Origin: Anodontia alba
Lineage: Eukaryota > Mollusca > Bivalvia > Lucinida > Lucinidae
NCBI GenBank assembly: GCA_964016985.1
Contig: OZ024830.1
Span: 17,973,691-18,037,690, forward strand
Length of the DNA: 64,000 bases
Reading direction: 5' to 3'
The position numbers and the translations under genes were made by a program. The notes below the pieces were generated by a model. The model was given only the letters and a program-made list of their open reading frames with translations. It was not told where the DNA came from and did no database searches. Positions 20,645 through 31,536 of this stretch are shown piece by piece (the stretch's first letter is position 1; each line of letters begins with the position of its first letter).

Positions 20645-21620
20645 ATTTTGTCTTCGATTGGCCGATAATTTTGGGAATTTGATGATTGGTACAGCGTCTG
20701 GCGACTGTCTGTAGATCGTCGAGCAACAATCGACTGATAGTCGGCCGACTTCAGAAGCGTCTGGGGCACCCACAATCGGCCGCAGATGGCCGAACATCTG
20801 ACTTTATCCAAGCGACAATTGCCAAACTAATCGACGACCTTTTGTCGACCTATCATAAGCCGATAGTCGCTTAACAACACCGATCATCAACTGTCTTGTG
20901 CCCGAGAAGTGCCCGATGCCGCCCGTCCGACGGACGCAAACCTGCCACGTCATTACGAAAACACGCCTATTCAAATATATAGAAAATTTCACCTCCAAAC
21001 AATTGAAAATTTTCAGACAAAAACGCTGATATTTTTCATATTTCTGCTCAAAACATAGATAGTGGGTACTCGTTAGAACCGCCTCGGCGAGGCGGTTCTA
21101 ACGAGTACCCACAATCTATGTTTCTGAGCAGAAATAAGAAAAATAATGTATACCTCTGTAAACCCCAGTTTTACTATATAAAAGTGGGGTTTAAGGGGGT
21201 CAAAATTATATAGGTATGTTTTCGTGATGTCTACCACTATATAAGCGTTGGGCTGTATTATGCCTACCATATTTTTAATCAATGCCATCTTAGTTGCGAT
21301 AACACCACATCCAACACCTACGCGTGCGTCAGTGGTACATGTACGACGTGCTGCTTCTCGCCCTGATGCGAAAAAAGCATCAGTTGGTCGGTAGACGGTC
21401 GGACGACAATCACGGGCATATCGCCTGATCGTCGCCTGACTCCTATTTTGTTGCCTGACAGATGATTGGGCGACAGTAAGCCTGTGTGGTAGCTTTGACG
21501 TCGCTGAAGGCTATCAGTGAGATATATTCTCAGTGTGACATCTGCAGTCGGTTGATCAGAAAGTATTTATTTGCCGATCAAGATAAAAGTATCTGCTCGG
21601 CCGATCGTCGGTTTTAATGT
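20645..21620. other. CGAC/GTCG-rich block of unknown origin, split by a MITE
   Basis: Unlike its AT-rich surroundings, this ~700-bp block (without the MITE) is full of short motifs such as GTCGGCCGAC, CGATCGTCG, TCGTCGAGC, CGACAATCG and GCCTGATCGTCGCCTGAC in both orientations. It opens with GATTGGCCGATAA and closes with CGGCCGATCGTCGG, so its ends are loosely inverted. It could be a DNA transposon with subterminal motif clusters. No coding frame seen. Confidence 0.4.
20951..21229 (+). mobile_element. Fold-back MITE (copy 4)
   Basis: 279 bp. Ends CATTACGAAAACACGCCTAT / ATAGGTATGTTTTCGTGATG. The central arms are near-perfect (one arm reads ATAGTGGGTAC, the other ATTGTGGG) with loop CGGCGAGG. 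Inserted in the CGAC-rich block. Confidence 0.9.
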
Positions 21621-22182
21621 GACATAGGCATTATGCAAACAATGACAACGCACGGGCTAGTCAGGAAATTCCCTATTTTTGCATACACTAAGACAATCCT
21701 TTGCATGATTGATCTAAAATATAGCTTTGCAACTTGAAGAGTGGTGAGAGGACCTTACCTTAAATTGATCACTGCCAACAGACCGTTTGTATTATAAAGT
21801 GTATATTTGCTATATTAAATACAATTTGTATATTCACCTGTAAAAAAAAATCATCAAAGCAAACACTTTATATACATGGCGATGTCCAAGTATTTTATAA
21901 TATAGAGGATATACCAGGAAACAAGGGTCTTCCGCGCACATACAAAAACAGACTGCATAAATCTCTTGCGCTATTGCATAGTCTGGTCAGTGTCTTCCTT
22001 GCTTTGGTATAAACAATATTTATTGTTATATTCTACAAACATACGTGAAATTTACAACGTGTATAGTACCAGGATCTGACTAAGCTTGAAGCTTACGTAT
22101 GTCATTTTCCTGATTCATATAATAGTGTACAATGCAGGTGAATGGTAAATAACTAACTGGAAAAACATTCAGGAAAATATAC

Positions 22183-22218
<36 letters not shown>

Positions 22219-22238
22219 AGGTTTACAACTGCACGAGT
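21621..22238. other. Intergenic, nothing recognised
   Basis: AT-rich DNA ending in a (GA)n microsatellite at 22186-22216. No coding, structural or mobile signature seen apart from the microsatellite. Confidence 0.5.
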
Positions 22239-22516
22239 CATTACGAAAACACGCCTATTCAAATATATTGAAAATTTCACCACCCAAAACTGAAAGTTTT
22301 CAGATAAAAATTCTGACATTCTTCACATTTCTGCTCAAAACATAGATTGTGGGTACTCGTTAGAACCGCCTCAACGAGGCGGTTCTAACGAGTACCCACA
22401 ATCCATGTTTTTGAGCAGAAATAAGAAAAATAATGTATACCCCTGTAAACCCCAGTTTTACTATATAAAAGTGGGATTATAGGGGGTCAAAATTGTATAG
22501 GTATATTTTCGTGATG
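22239..22516 (+). mobile_element. Fold-back MITE (copy 5)
   Basis: Ends CATTACGAAAACACGCCTAT / GTATATTTTCGTGATG, loop CAACGAGG, arms near-perfect. It has GGGATTATAGGGGGTC where the family has GGGGTTTAAGGGGGTC. Confidence 0.9.
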
Positions 22517-22794
22517 TGAAACACACTTTTTTCCTCGTGCCTTCAAGATATGCAGTGCAGCAGAGACATGATCTACTATGGAAAGACAATAGTAACAATA
22601 CTTTGTTTTCTTTATGTCAATTAACTTGGAAGACGGTAATGCTTTGTTCATATTCCTGTCCATAAACTTTTTCCGCGGCACAACTTTCTAAAAAGGAAAG
22701 ACGTGTAGCCGTGTAGATACATAGTTGCAGAGATATAGTACTTATAGCATGCTCTCATGTATTGAGATGGATGTTCATTGCACACGATGTATTG

Positions 22795-23076
22795 CATTAC
22801 GAAAACACGCCTATTCAAATATATTGAAAATTTTACCACCAAAAAAGGGTAAATTTTCAGATAATTTTTTTTTTATATTTTTTCATATTTCTGCTCAAAA
22901 CATAGATTGTGGGTACTCGTTAGAACCGCCTCGGCGAGGCGGTTCTAACGAGTACCCACAATCTATGTTTTTGAGCAGGAATAAATAAAATAACGTATAC
23001 CCCTGTAAACCCTAGTTTTACTATATAAAAGTGGGGTTTAAGGGGGTCAACATTATATAGGCGTGTTTTCGTGATG
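22795..23076 (+). mobile_element. Fold-back MITE (copy 6)
   Basis: Ends CATTACGAAAACACGCCTAT / ATAGGCGTGTTTTCGTGATG, loop CGGCGAGG, perfect arms, and a longer T-run in the left half. Only 278 bp of other sequence separates it from copy 5, in the same orientation. Confidence 0.9.
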
Positions 23077-23631
23077 TCTACTTAAATAGATCGGGAACAG
23101 AACAAAAGAGAATAGAACAATGACCGATTCCTTTCGATGAGCAGCTAGGAAGGGTGATAATTGTAATTAGGTACTTTATAATGGTCATCTTTACTGGAAA
23201 CGTTGTGTGTTATTAAATGAGCAGAAATGGCTGGGACTGCTTATAAATCATTGATTTTGGAGTTTACTACACAAACCGTTTGGCTTTGTTGATAAACCCT
23301 TGTAGTTTTTGGAATAAAGCCTCATTTTCGTTGGCTGATAGGGTTTCTTTTCAATAGAGTAGCTCATTTATGTTGTGTATTTGACGTATATCGGATATGT
23401 ATCGGTTTCGGACATCTAAATCGAAGACATTCGCTTGAAAAAAAAAAGTAACTAGTAGTTTATACTTTGTACGCCCTTCTGGAGATGTTTCCCATCATAA
23501 ATCTGCCAAACGTTTAGCGATGCTACAGAGCTTAGTTGCACCGGTAATTATTCTTGCTGCTTCGGTATGTACAGCTTCTAATTCCTTTTTGCACTAGTTT
23601 GTACAATTGTCCCATACAGTGTCACTGTAGT

Positions 23632-23910
23632 CATTACGAAAACATGGCTATTCAAATATATAGAAAATTTCACCTCCAAAAACTGAAAATTTTCAGATAA
23701 AAAAACTTTTATATTTTTCCTATGTCTGCTCAAAACATAGATTGTGGGTACTCGTTAGAACCGCCTCGGAGAGGCGGTTCTAACGAGTACCCACAATCTA
23801 TGTTTTGAGTAGATATAAGAAAAATAATGTATACCCCTGTAACCCCCAGTTTTACTATATAAAAGTGGGGTTAAAGGGGGTCAAAATTATATAGGCGTGT
23901 TTTTGTGATG
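23632..23910 (+). mobile_element. Fold-back MITE (copy 7) nested in a LINE
   Basis: 279 bp, ends CATTACGAAAACATGGCTAT / ATAGGCGTGTTTTTGTGATG, loop CGGAGAGG. The LINE codons for Asp-Tyr-Ser lie across the insertion, so at most one base was duplicated at the target. Confidence 0.9.
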
Positions 23911-24414
23911 TCAAGGAGGGGCATGCATATGCTGTTTACATTTTCTCCAAGGCTTGTCTGTTGAGTTTGAAATTTCAGAGTACTTGATAAGTTAAATCTT
24001 TTCCATGCTGCGTCAGTAAAGGTTTCAATGTGGACAGACCAAGTACATGAGTTTGAGACGGTAATACCAAGATGTTTATGAATCGGTTTTCTTCATTTGG
24101 AAGTTAATAATTTTCAGTGCACAGAGAAGTATATGTAACAAGAAGAGCAGATGTATTCGGTTGATTAAAATCTACTAACCAATCGGCTGCCTATTTTTTC
24201 ATAGTTTCTTTGTCAGAATTGAAAATAAATGCAGCCATTACTGGATTATCTACGATAATATACAAACTAGTGTCATCAGCAAAAAGACGTATACAAGAAC
24301 TGATACCGTTAACAGTATCATTTATATAAATCAAGAATAGCAAGGGCCAAGAATAGAGCCTTGTGCGACTCCTGTTAAGAGAGAAGCCTACTCCGACGCT
24401 ATCCCTTTAAAAAC

Positions 24415-24693
24415 CATCACGAAAACATACCTATAATATTTTGAGCCCCTCAAACCCCACTTTTATATAGTAAAACTGGGGTTCACAGGGGTATACATTA
24501 TTTTTCTTATTTCTGCTCGAAAACATAGATTGTGGGTACTCGTTAGAACCGCCTCATCGAGGCGGTTCTAACGAGTACCCACAATCTATGTTTTGAGCAG
24601 AAATATGAAAAATATCAGAATTTTTTATCTGAAATTTTTCATTTTTTGGTGCTAAAATTTTCAGTATATTTGAATAGGCGTGTTTTCGTAATG
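24415..24693 (-). mobile_element. Fold-back MITE (copy 8) nested in a LINE
   Basis: 279 bp in reverse orientation (CATCACGAAAACATACC ... ATAGGCGTGTTTTCGTAATG), loop CATCGAGG, perfect arms. Removing it restores the RT reading QRI-VFKG with no extra base, so no target duplication is evident. Confidence 0.9.
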
Positions 24694-25250
24694 GATACGC
24701 TGTCGTCGGTTTGAAAGATAAGTTTTAAACCACTACTGGATATTTCCAGTAATTCCCCTACATGATAATTAATGCAATAACCCCTTGTGCCCGACTCTGT
24801 CAAAGACCTTGCTGATATCACAATAAAGTACCCTTACTTCTTTCCCACTATCGACTGCTTCCACAAAAGAATGGTACGTATACAACAACTGATATGTAGT
24901 GGAATCTCAAAGAACAAATCCAGACTGAAAAGGAGCTTGTATCTGATTTCCGACTATATAATTATATAAGTATTTGTGGACACAGCGTTCATTACTTTTG
25001 CTATTGGACTTAAAAGAGAAAGGGACCTGCAATAAGAGGGAAGAGACATGTTCCTATTTATGAACGAGGGTTACGTTGGCTTCTTTCCAGGTAGTAGGGA
25101 AATATCCTTGAATCAAAGATCAATGGAAGATTGGAAACGCACATTAACTAGTGCTATCATTAATTTCTCCACATCCTGCGCTAGGTTGTATAAAATATTA
25201 GAGCCAGCAAACATACTTACTTTGTGTCTTTGTCCACCACATTCTAAATA

Positions 25251-26239
25251 AGCATTACATCACGACGCATACGATACATTTTTGACCTACTGACCACAAA
25301 AACCGTAAAACGTTGCACCCCTTGATATAATGTTCAACGTGGAAGATGGCTCCCATGACCTCTTAGGGAAGAGGAGGTCAAGGGCAGTCTGAACATCAGT
25401 AAAGTCCGATCAGGGCCTTAGCTGCTCGTTGGTTTGTTCTACTGTCCCAGTGGCTCTGAAGGTGGTAACGAAGGCGTCGATCTGCCTGCCCAGATGCGAA
25501 GGCCGATTCCGGATCCTCGTTGTCCACTGATGTCTCAACGCGCCCCCCCCCCCCCCCCCCCACACCCCCCCCCCCCACACACACACGCACCCGCCCGTTT
25601 GAGTGCTGCCTTGCTTTGAGTATATAAAATCCTGTTTTAAAGCAGATTAAAACTGGTTTAAACATATTTTATTCGTATGATACATACACAGTTAGAATAC
25701 AAATATGAACAAACTGATACAAAAAAAGATTCATAAGGAAATCAAAGACTTATGTCAATCTATATCTTAGATGTTTTGCAATAAGACAACAAGTATAATT
25801 GAGAGTTGCCAATTACAAACAAATAACAAACAAATTATAAGTAAATTTCTAAGGCCAAAATACTAAATCCATACGCGTATAATCACCTTGGGTGTCCGTC
25901 TGTCCGTCCGTGGTCAGTTAGTGGAAATGGCCGTAGCGCTTAAACAGAAAGGAATGCAATGATCAAGAATAGATAAAATTACTTAACACCTTCCGTTCCA
26001 AGACACAAAAGGGAAAAAAGGACGCATTTAAAGCAACAGCACCACAATCAAAACACTACAAGCAGAAAGCCATACTAATAGACACTGCTAAGGTCTAGCC
26101 AATACGATTGCTAAATTCTTTGTTCTAGACAAACCCGAAACAAAAATGGGAAAATATGGAAATAGCCGTTAATCTTCAACCATTTAGGATATTTTGATAA
26201 AAGTTTGTATGCACATTATTATTGACAAAAATGAAGCAG
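25251..26239. other. Intergenic stretch with a C-rich tract
   Basis: Contains a pure-C/CA tract (about 25542-25590), strongly strand-asymmetric and able to form G-quadruplexes on the minus strand, and a GTCCGTCTGTCCGTCC run near 25890. The short ORFs across the C tract (poly-Pro or poly-Gly) are artefacts. No gene or further repeat recognised. Confidence 0.5.
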
Positions 26240-26456
26240 TATGGGAAATTCGGCAGCCGAACTGAGTGACTGAGCAGACCTTTTTAGGATCGCACTGCTC
26301 ACCCCGTTAGCATGGGGAAGGGGCTAGAAAAGGTGCCCTAAACAGTTGCCTGCTTCAAAGCCCCTGGCTTGTTAACCGCGATCAGCGGGGATCCCATTTA
26401 GCGGTCGAGCAAGAAAGAAGATAAAGGTGTTACCTTTAACAATCGACGCATAGAAT

Positions 26457-27002
26457 ATGCGCACCTTGATGGACAGTGCTGGTTTAAACAGACCACTGCG
26501 TAGAACAGGTCGACATGGTAGAGAACTTGATCGATACAAAGTCGAGATTGCAGCTCTGAGTGAGACTCGCCTTGCAGAGGAATGGCTATTAAAAGAAGTT
26601 GGTGCTGGCTACACTTTCTCCTGGAGTGGACGCAAGAAAGAAGAGCGGCGTGAAGCAGGAGTAGGTTTCGCCATCAAATTACACCTTGTCAGCAAGCTCT
26701 CAGGACTTCCAAAAGGCATAAATGATCGACTGATGACGCTGAGACTTCCCTTATCTGGTAAGAGGCATGCAACTATTGTAAGTGCCTATGCACCCATAAT
26801 GACCCACCCAGATGAGGTCAAAGACAAGTTCTTTGATGATGTGGATTCTGTGATTTCTGCTACACCCCGGACAGACAAACTCATCCTCCTAGGAGACTTC
26901 AATGCTAGAGTGGGCAGAGACCATCAAACCTGGGAAGGGGTGATTGGGACTGAAGGACTGAAGGAATGGGAAAGTGAAACAGCAATGACCTCATCCTTTT
27001 GA
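26457..27002 (+). pseudogene. LINE endonuclease fragment
   Basis: Residues about 31-45 read EIAALSETRLAEE, the catalytic Glu region of APE-type endonucleases. GYTFSWSGRK, the GVGFAIK strand, VSAYAPI and LLGDFNARVG (the Asp/Asn pair of the active site) follow in family order. The frame breaks at about 27000 before the SDH-type motif would be reached. It nicks target DNA in active relatives; here it is a truncated relic. Confidence 0.88.
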
Positions 27003-27627
27003 AGAAATGTGCAGAGCATAAACTGCTGATCACTAACACAGCCAACTCGCAACAAGACGTCATGGATGCATCCTCACTCCAAACACTAACATCTCATTGA
27101 TTTTGTCATAGTACGAAGGAAGGACAGACATGATATCAGTGACAAAATCTTTGTGTGGTATAGACTGCTGGACAGATCAGCAAACTCAGCCTGCGCATTC
27201 AGCCTGCGCGGCGACCACAAGCAATAAAGTGCCAAAGAGACTGATTGTCTATGAGCTGAAACAAGACAGCAAGAGCAAGCCTTCATCAATGATATCTACA
27301 GCCGATGCAATGGAACTCACTTCAGATGATCTAGAAGAGAACTGGACAGTCTTCAGAGACACCGTTCACTCTTCAGCAATGGATTGCCTAGGACCAGTAT
27401 CTCGTAAACACTAAGACTGGTTTGACGAGAATTACGAAGAAATCCAGGGACTCCTTGAAGAGAAACACCAAAAACACAAGGCATACCTTAGTGATACAAG
27501 CTCAGTATCAAGTAAGGCGGCATATTCAAATATATGCAAGACAGTTCAGACTAGGCTCAGAGATATTCAAGACTCCTGGCTGAGCAGTAAGGCTGGTGAA
27601 ATCCAGTCCTTTGCAGATAGAAAGGAT

Positions 27628-28700
27628 ATGAAGAAGTTCTTTGATTCGCTAAAGACAGTTTATGGTCCCCAGAGCTCAGGAACCACCCCTCATCTCAATG
27701 CAGATGGAACTAGTCTTCTGACTGACAAAGAGGCTATCTTGAAAAGATGGACTGAGCACTTTGATAGTGTTCTTAATCGGCCATCATCTATCCATGATGA
27801 CGCTATCAACAGACTACCACAAGTGGAATGTAATCTGCTGCTTGGCGAGTTCCCAACCGTCTCTGAAACAGTGAAAGCAATAAAAATTCTGTCATCTGGC
27901 AAGGCTCCAGGATCAGATGCAATACCTGCTGAGATCTACAAAGCAGGAGGAACTCCATCCAGAAGATGACAAGTTATTTCACATTATGTGGATAAAAGAA
28001 GCCATGCGACAAGATGTCAAGGATGCGTCAATTATCCACCTATTCAAAAGGAAAAGGAATCCTCAGTTATGTGATAATCATCTCTTTATTGTCAATTGTT
28101 GGGAAAGTCCTTGCAAGAGTTCTAGTTAACCGACTGAATTAACACCTTGAACAGTCAGGGCTTCTACCAGAAGACAGTGTGGATTCAGAAAGGACAAGTG
28201 AATGATTGACATGATCTTCACAGCAAGGCAGCTTCAAGAGAAATGCCAGGAACAGAACATGGACCCCTACATGACCTTTGTGGACCTTACCAAAGCATTT
28301 AATACAGTCACTCGTGAGGGTCTTTAGAAAAGTATGGCGAAGTTTGGCTGTCCGACTAAGTTCATAGCAATGGTTAGGCAGTTCCACGATGGTAAACTTG
28401 CAAGGGTCCAAAATGATGGTGAGTTTTCTGATCCACTCCATGTGACTAATGGTGTCAAGCAAGGCTGTGTACTAGCCCCAACTCTGTTCAGCATGATGTT
28501 CTCTGCAATGCTCACAGCTGCTTATCAGGATAGTGACAATGGTGTACCTATTATAGGTATCGCTTTGTTGGGAAGTTTTTCAACCTAAGAAGGCTGCAAG
28601 CCAAATCCAAGGTGCAGACAGAGGTGCTAGACAAGTTCCTTTTTACTGATGATATGGCAACGGGTGCTCCAACAGAATAGAAGATGCAAAAAGGTGTAGA
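27628..28700 (+). pseudogene. LINE reverse transcriptase fragments
   Basis: Successive frames carry LSSGKAPGSDAIPAEIYKAG (finger), a DLTKAFNTV palm A motif near 28290, MAKFGCPTKFIAMVRQFHDG, and NGVKQGCVLAPTLFSMMFS (motif B). The catalytic box near 28642 reads FTDDM, where YADDM is expected. At least four frameshifts or stops separate these pieces. The Tyr-Ala change and the breaks show a dead polymerase. Confidence 0.88.
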
Positions 28701-29564
28701 TCGAGTACTTGACTCCTGTGACAGCTATGACCTCACAATCAGCATCAAAAAGACTGAGATGGTTTATCAACCAGCACCTGGCAAGCCTTACAAGGAGCCC
28801 ACCATTACAGTGAAAGGTCAAAGATTGCAAGTGTTAGACAAGTTCACCTACCTTGGAAGCACATTGATGATGAAGTCAATACCAGGATTGCCAAAGCTAG
28901 TGCAGCATTTGGCCGACTACGTGGTAGTGCTTGGGATCAAAGTGGAATCAGGCTTGACACATAGCAGAGGGTCTACAAAGCTGTGGTGCTGCCAACACAA
29001 TTGTATGTATGCGAAACGTGGACAGTTTACCAACGGCACGCCAAATGACTGAACCACTTCTATACAAGCTGCCTTAGAAAACTTAAAGATTAAGTGGCAA
29101 GACAGGATTCCAGACACAGAAGTCCTGCAGGGATGCAGAGTGTACATACTTTTCTGAAACTTGCACAATTAAGACGGACAGGCCATGTTATCAGAACGCC
29201 TGAGGAACGTTTAACAACGAAAATCCTCTATGTAGAGCTAGAAATGGAAAAACGCTCCCATGGTGGTCAGAATAAGCGATACAAAGACACCCTCAAAGCT
29301 TCCCTCAAGGATTTAAACATACCAACAGAGTCATGGGAACAAATTTCACTGGACCGAGCAAAGTTGCGAAGCCTTATCAGAAGAGGTGCTAGTGAATATG
29401 AGGCAAAAAGAATCAGCAAACCCAAGACGAAACGTGCACAGCGCAAAGCCAGAGCTAAGGCATCACCAACAGAGCTGTCTTGCTGTGACTTCTGTTGTTC
29501 CATCTGCAACAGACAGTTTAGGGCTAAAATTGGTCTAATCAGCCATCTAAGAATACACAAATAG
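28684..29564 (+). pseudogene. LINE thumb/C-terminal region with C2H2 zinc finger
   Basis: The first frame (28684-29052) reads LTISIKKTEMVYQPAPG and LDKFTYLGSTL, the RT motif D/E region. The second (29094-29564) has LAQLRRTGHVIRTPEERL and a basic stretch. It closes with a classical finger, Cys-x2-Cys-x12-His-x3-His, in CSICNRQF...HLRIH, a few residues before the stop. Such fingers are thought to bind template or target nucleic acid in LINEs that carry them. Confidence 0.88.
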
Positions 29565-29628
29565 TAGCATTTCTCCCATGGGTTTAAGATTGGTCATTGT
29601 CAGTAATGACAGACGAACTATTATTATT

Positions 29629-30190
29629 GATAAGGTCCAGACAAAGGAATTGACAAATGCCACTTTTCCTTCAACGAGGCATTGACGATGCCAAAATGTG
29701 TCAGCGCAAAACTACCCACAAATCATGAAAACTTTAGGAATACCTTGATAATTTTCGCAGCCAGATTGATACCGACAATATCTAGCCAAAGTGCTTGCCA
29801 AATGCCAATGTTCACTGACCGCGGCAATGCCAAGGTCAAAAAAGGGAAATAACCGCAGGTCTTCGACATAATGGAATATATTAATACATTGTTGTATACA
29901 CATTAATATTGATATGATCTAGCCAAAGGAATCACCAAAATTCCGAGGCTAAGTAGAGGCATAGGCAAAGATGAGGCTGGTTGTCCATCTTAGCGATAGT
30001 TGATTTTATGAGTGTAAACGCATTTAGCTCAACTATTCTAATAGTTGCCTTCAGTGCAAGATAAAACAGAATCCGTACAATACATACTGAGAAACAAACA
30101 ATAATTCGATACAATATCTAAAATAATGACTGTTAAACAATTAGATCACAGTTTGCGTAACCACAGGTCGCATACAGTCCCCGTTGAGTG

Positions 30191-30226
<36 letters not shown>

Positions 30227-30927
30227 CGCGTCGAGTCCAGGTATGCATGTGGCGGAAATCTAAACAACATGTTTCTCTATCAGAAGCCGGGAAGTGATAA
30301 TAAAAGCCGGCATCGGATGCAGTTTACGGGGTCCTTTCGTGGGATAGCTACGCTCTATAGTCACCAACACTGTCCATCCTGCACACAAGAGAAAGAAGCC
30401 TAAGCAACACTACATTGAATACTTATACATATTCCTGCTGCTCGGGCCTGGAGATATCGGTGGCGTCATCCCATATCTCTTCACTGCCACCAGTTGTAGC
30501 ATTTGCCAAGTGTTTCACGAAATCAATCATCGTGGTCACCAATCTAAGCACTAATCATAGTGTACATTGCCTAACTTCGAGAAAAAGCCAATCATTCTAC
30601 CCGCGACACGATTAAAGTCTACTACAAAGCAGGTCGGTAAACGCGACACGTATAAACAGGGCCATATCATTTCTATAGCATTGCAAGTGCGCCTAGTGAA
30701 GACTCAGATCAGCCTGTGCATAGGCACTGTCTGATCAGTCTTTGCATGGCACTTGTGGGTAGCCAAGGATCCAAAGAGTCTTCAGACTGACAGCGAATAC
30801 TCAGATCGGCCTGCGCAGGTTCACAGGCTGATCTGAGTCTTCGCTGGGCGCACAAGCAATTTTATAGAAAACGCTCAGGCTCCAATTTAATGCATTACAC
30901 TCAACAGCCGGACACGGAGTATTACTG
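29629..30927. other. Stretch between LINE and gene 2 tail; likely includes gene 2 3' UTR
   Basis: Holds an A28-type homopolymer (30197-30224), a moderately GC-rich unique segment (30230-30600) with the 40-base sequence 30535-30574 that recurs exactly at 36624-36663, and a long hairpin pair (30700-30855) with CTCAGATCAGCCTGTGCA / GCACAGGCTGATCTGAG-type arms. Gene 2 is transcribed into this region from the right. I saw no clear minus-strand AATAAA. Confidence 0.5.
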
Positions 30928-31207
30928 CTAGCTTTTATATGCAGAAGGATGAGTTATAACTTCATCATAAGACGGTGGTAAATCATGCGTGCCTGTATGA
31001 CCTGTTTCACTCCTCTCACGAGAACTTGTTGTTTCGTAATTTGTTACTGTTTGGTGAACGTGAACAGACGGGTTTAAAGAGGCACGGCTACCGTGCTGCT
31101 CTGACATGTTTTGGTCCATCTCACGAGACCCTGGAGTCTGGACCATGCTTTCAGGTCTGTGGTAGGCATGTAGTCTTCTTCTGTATGCCGGATTCGGAGG
31201 ATATTGC
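30928..31207 (-). CDS. Gene 2: terminal cytoplasmic-tail exon with PPxY motif
   Basis: Minus-strand last exon. The acceptor TTTACAG ends at 31208. One base completes the Arg codon carried from the TM exon (phase 2), then 92 codons run to TAG at 30928. It reads QYPPNPAYRRRL, a Ser/Gln/His/Thr-rich middle and TGTHDLPPSYDEVITHP, ending SAYKS-stop. The PPSY plus HP..YKS end matches gene 1 (PPPPSYEE...AHPDKYKS). PPxY recruits WW-domain proteins in other membrane proteins; a role in ubiquitin-dependent sorting is inferred. It is shorter than the gene 1 tail (92 versus 145 codons). A Met inside it (31146) is not the gene's start. The TM exon lies 19.7 kb upstream at 50892-51024. Confidence 0.85.
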
Positions 31208-31536
31208 CTGTAAATGCAGAGTAATAGTTAAATATTTTGTTTCATATTGAAAAACAACAAGTATTTCACCAGAAAATCAATTGATCCCAAGCATGATCAC
31301 CAAGGTACATGTAAATATTCGCCATATTAAGTAAATAACAAAGTTGCTGTTCCACTTTGCATTTAAACATTGTCGCAATAAGCCATTAAATGAAATGTGA
31401 TATCCTTCATTAAATACATGATCGGTGTACACTGTGATCAGTCTCAATGTGGCATTTGTGAACTATGGTCATAATGATTAATACGACAAATTGGTTATTG
31501 CATAATTTTAAACTTCTCGCTTGATGGCTCGAAATT
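31208..31536 (-). other. Gene 2 intron, no feature
   Basis: AT-rich intron sequence directly upstream of the tail exon acceptor. A reasonable pyrimidine tract precedes the AG. Nothing else recognised. Confidence 0.5.

Larger units (their letters stand above)
23450..25250 (-). pseudogene. Decayed LINE reverse transcriptase (-) with two nested MITEs
   Basis: Read on the minus strand from 25250 down. A PTTWKEANVT-like segment comes first, then RT motifs YCDISKVFDRVGHKGLL, a TYLSNRRQRI block, VAQGSILGP, LFADDTSLYI (catalytic FADD, near 24265) and, past the second MITE, YSDTVWDNC and EAARIITGATKL. These are the finger, palm and thumb landmarks of jockey/CR1-type LINEs. Stops and at least one frameshift (between GP and LLF) make it dead. 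Fold-back MITEs at 24415-24693 and 23632-23910 split it, and the reading is restored across both with 0-1 extra base. Clade not assigned further. Confidence 0.85.
26240..29628 (+). mobile_element. Near full-length LINE with APE endonuclease, RT and C-terminal C2H2 finger
   Basis: A non-LTR retrotransposon of ~3.4 kb. Order: GC-richer 5' UTR (from about 26240; exact 5' end uncertain), endonuclease (26457-27002), connecting region, RT (27628-28700), thumb and C-terminus (28684-29564), short 3' UTR ending with GACGAACTATTATTATT. Many frameshifts and stops break it into at least seven frames, so it is inactive. The same 3' end lies at 1-124. The style (LSETRL endonuclease, NGVKQGC RT, C-terminal finger) suggests an RTE/ingi-like group, but I cannot assign a clade. 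Confidence 0.9.

Noticed and set aside
25434..25665. Pro-rich/Gly-rich proteins
   Set aside because: Artefacts of the C-rich tract at 25542-25590.
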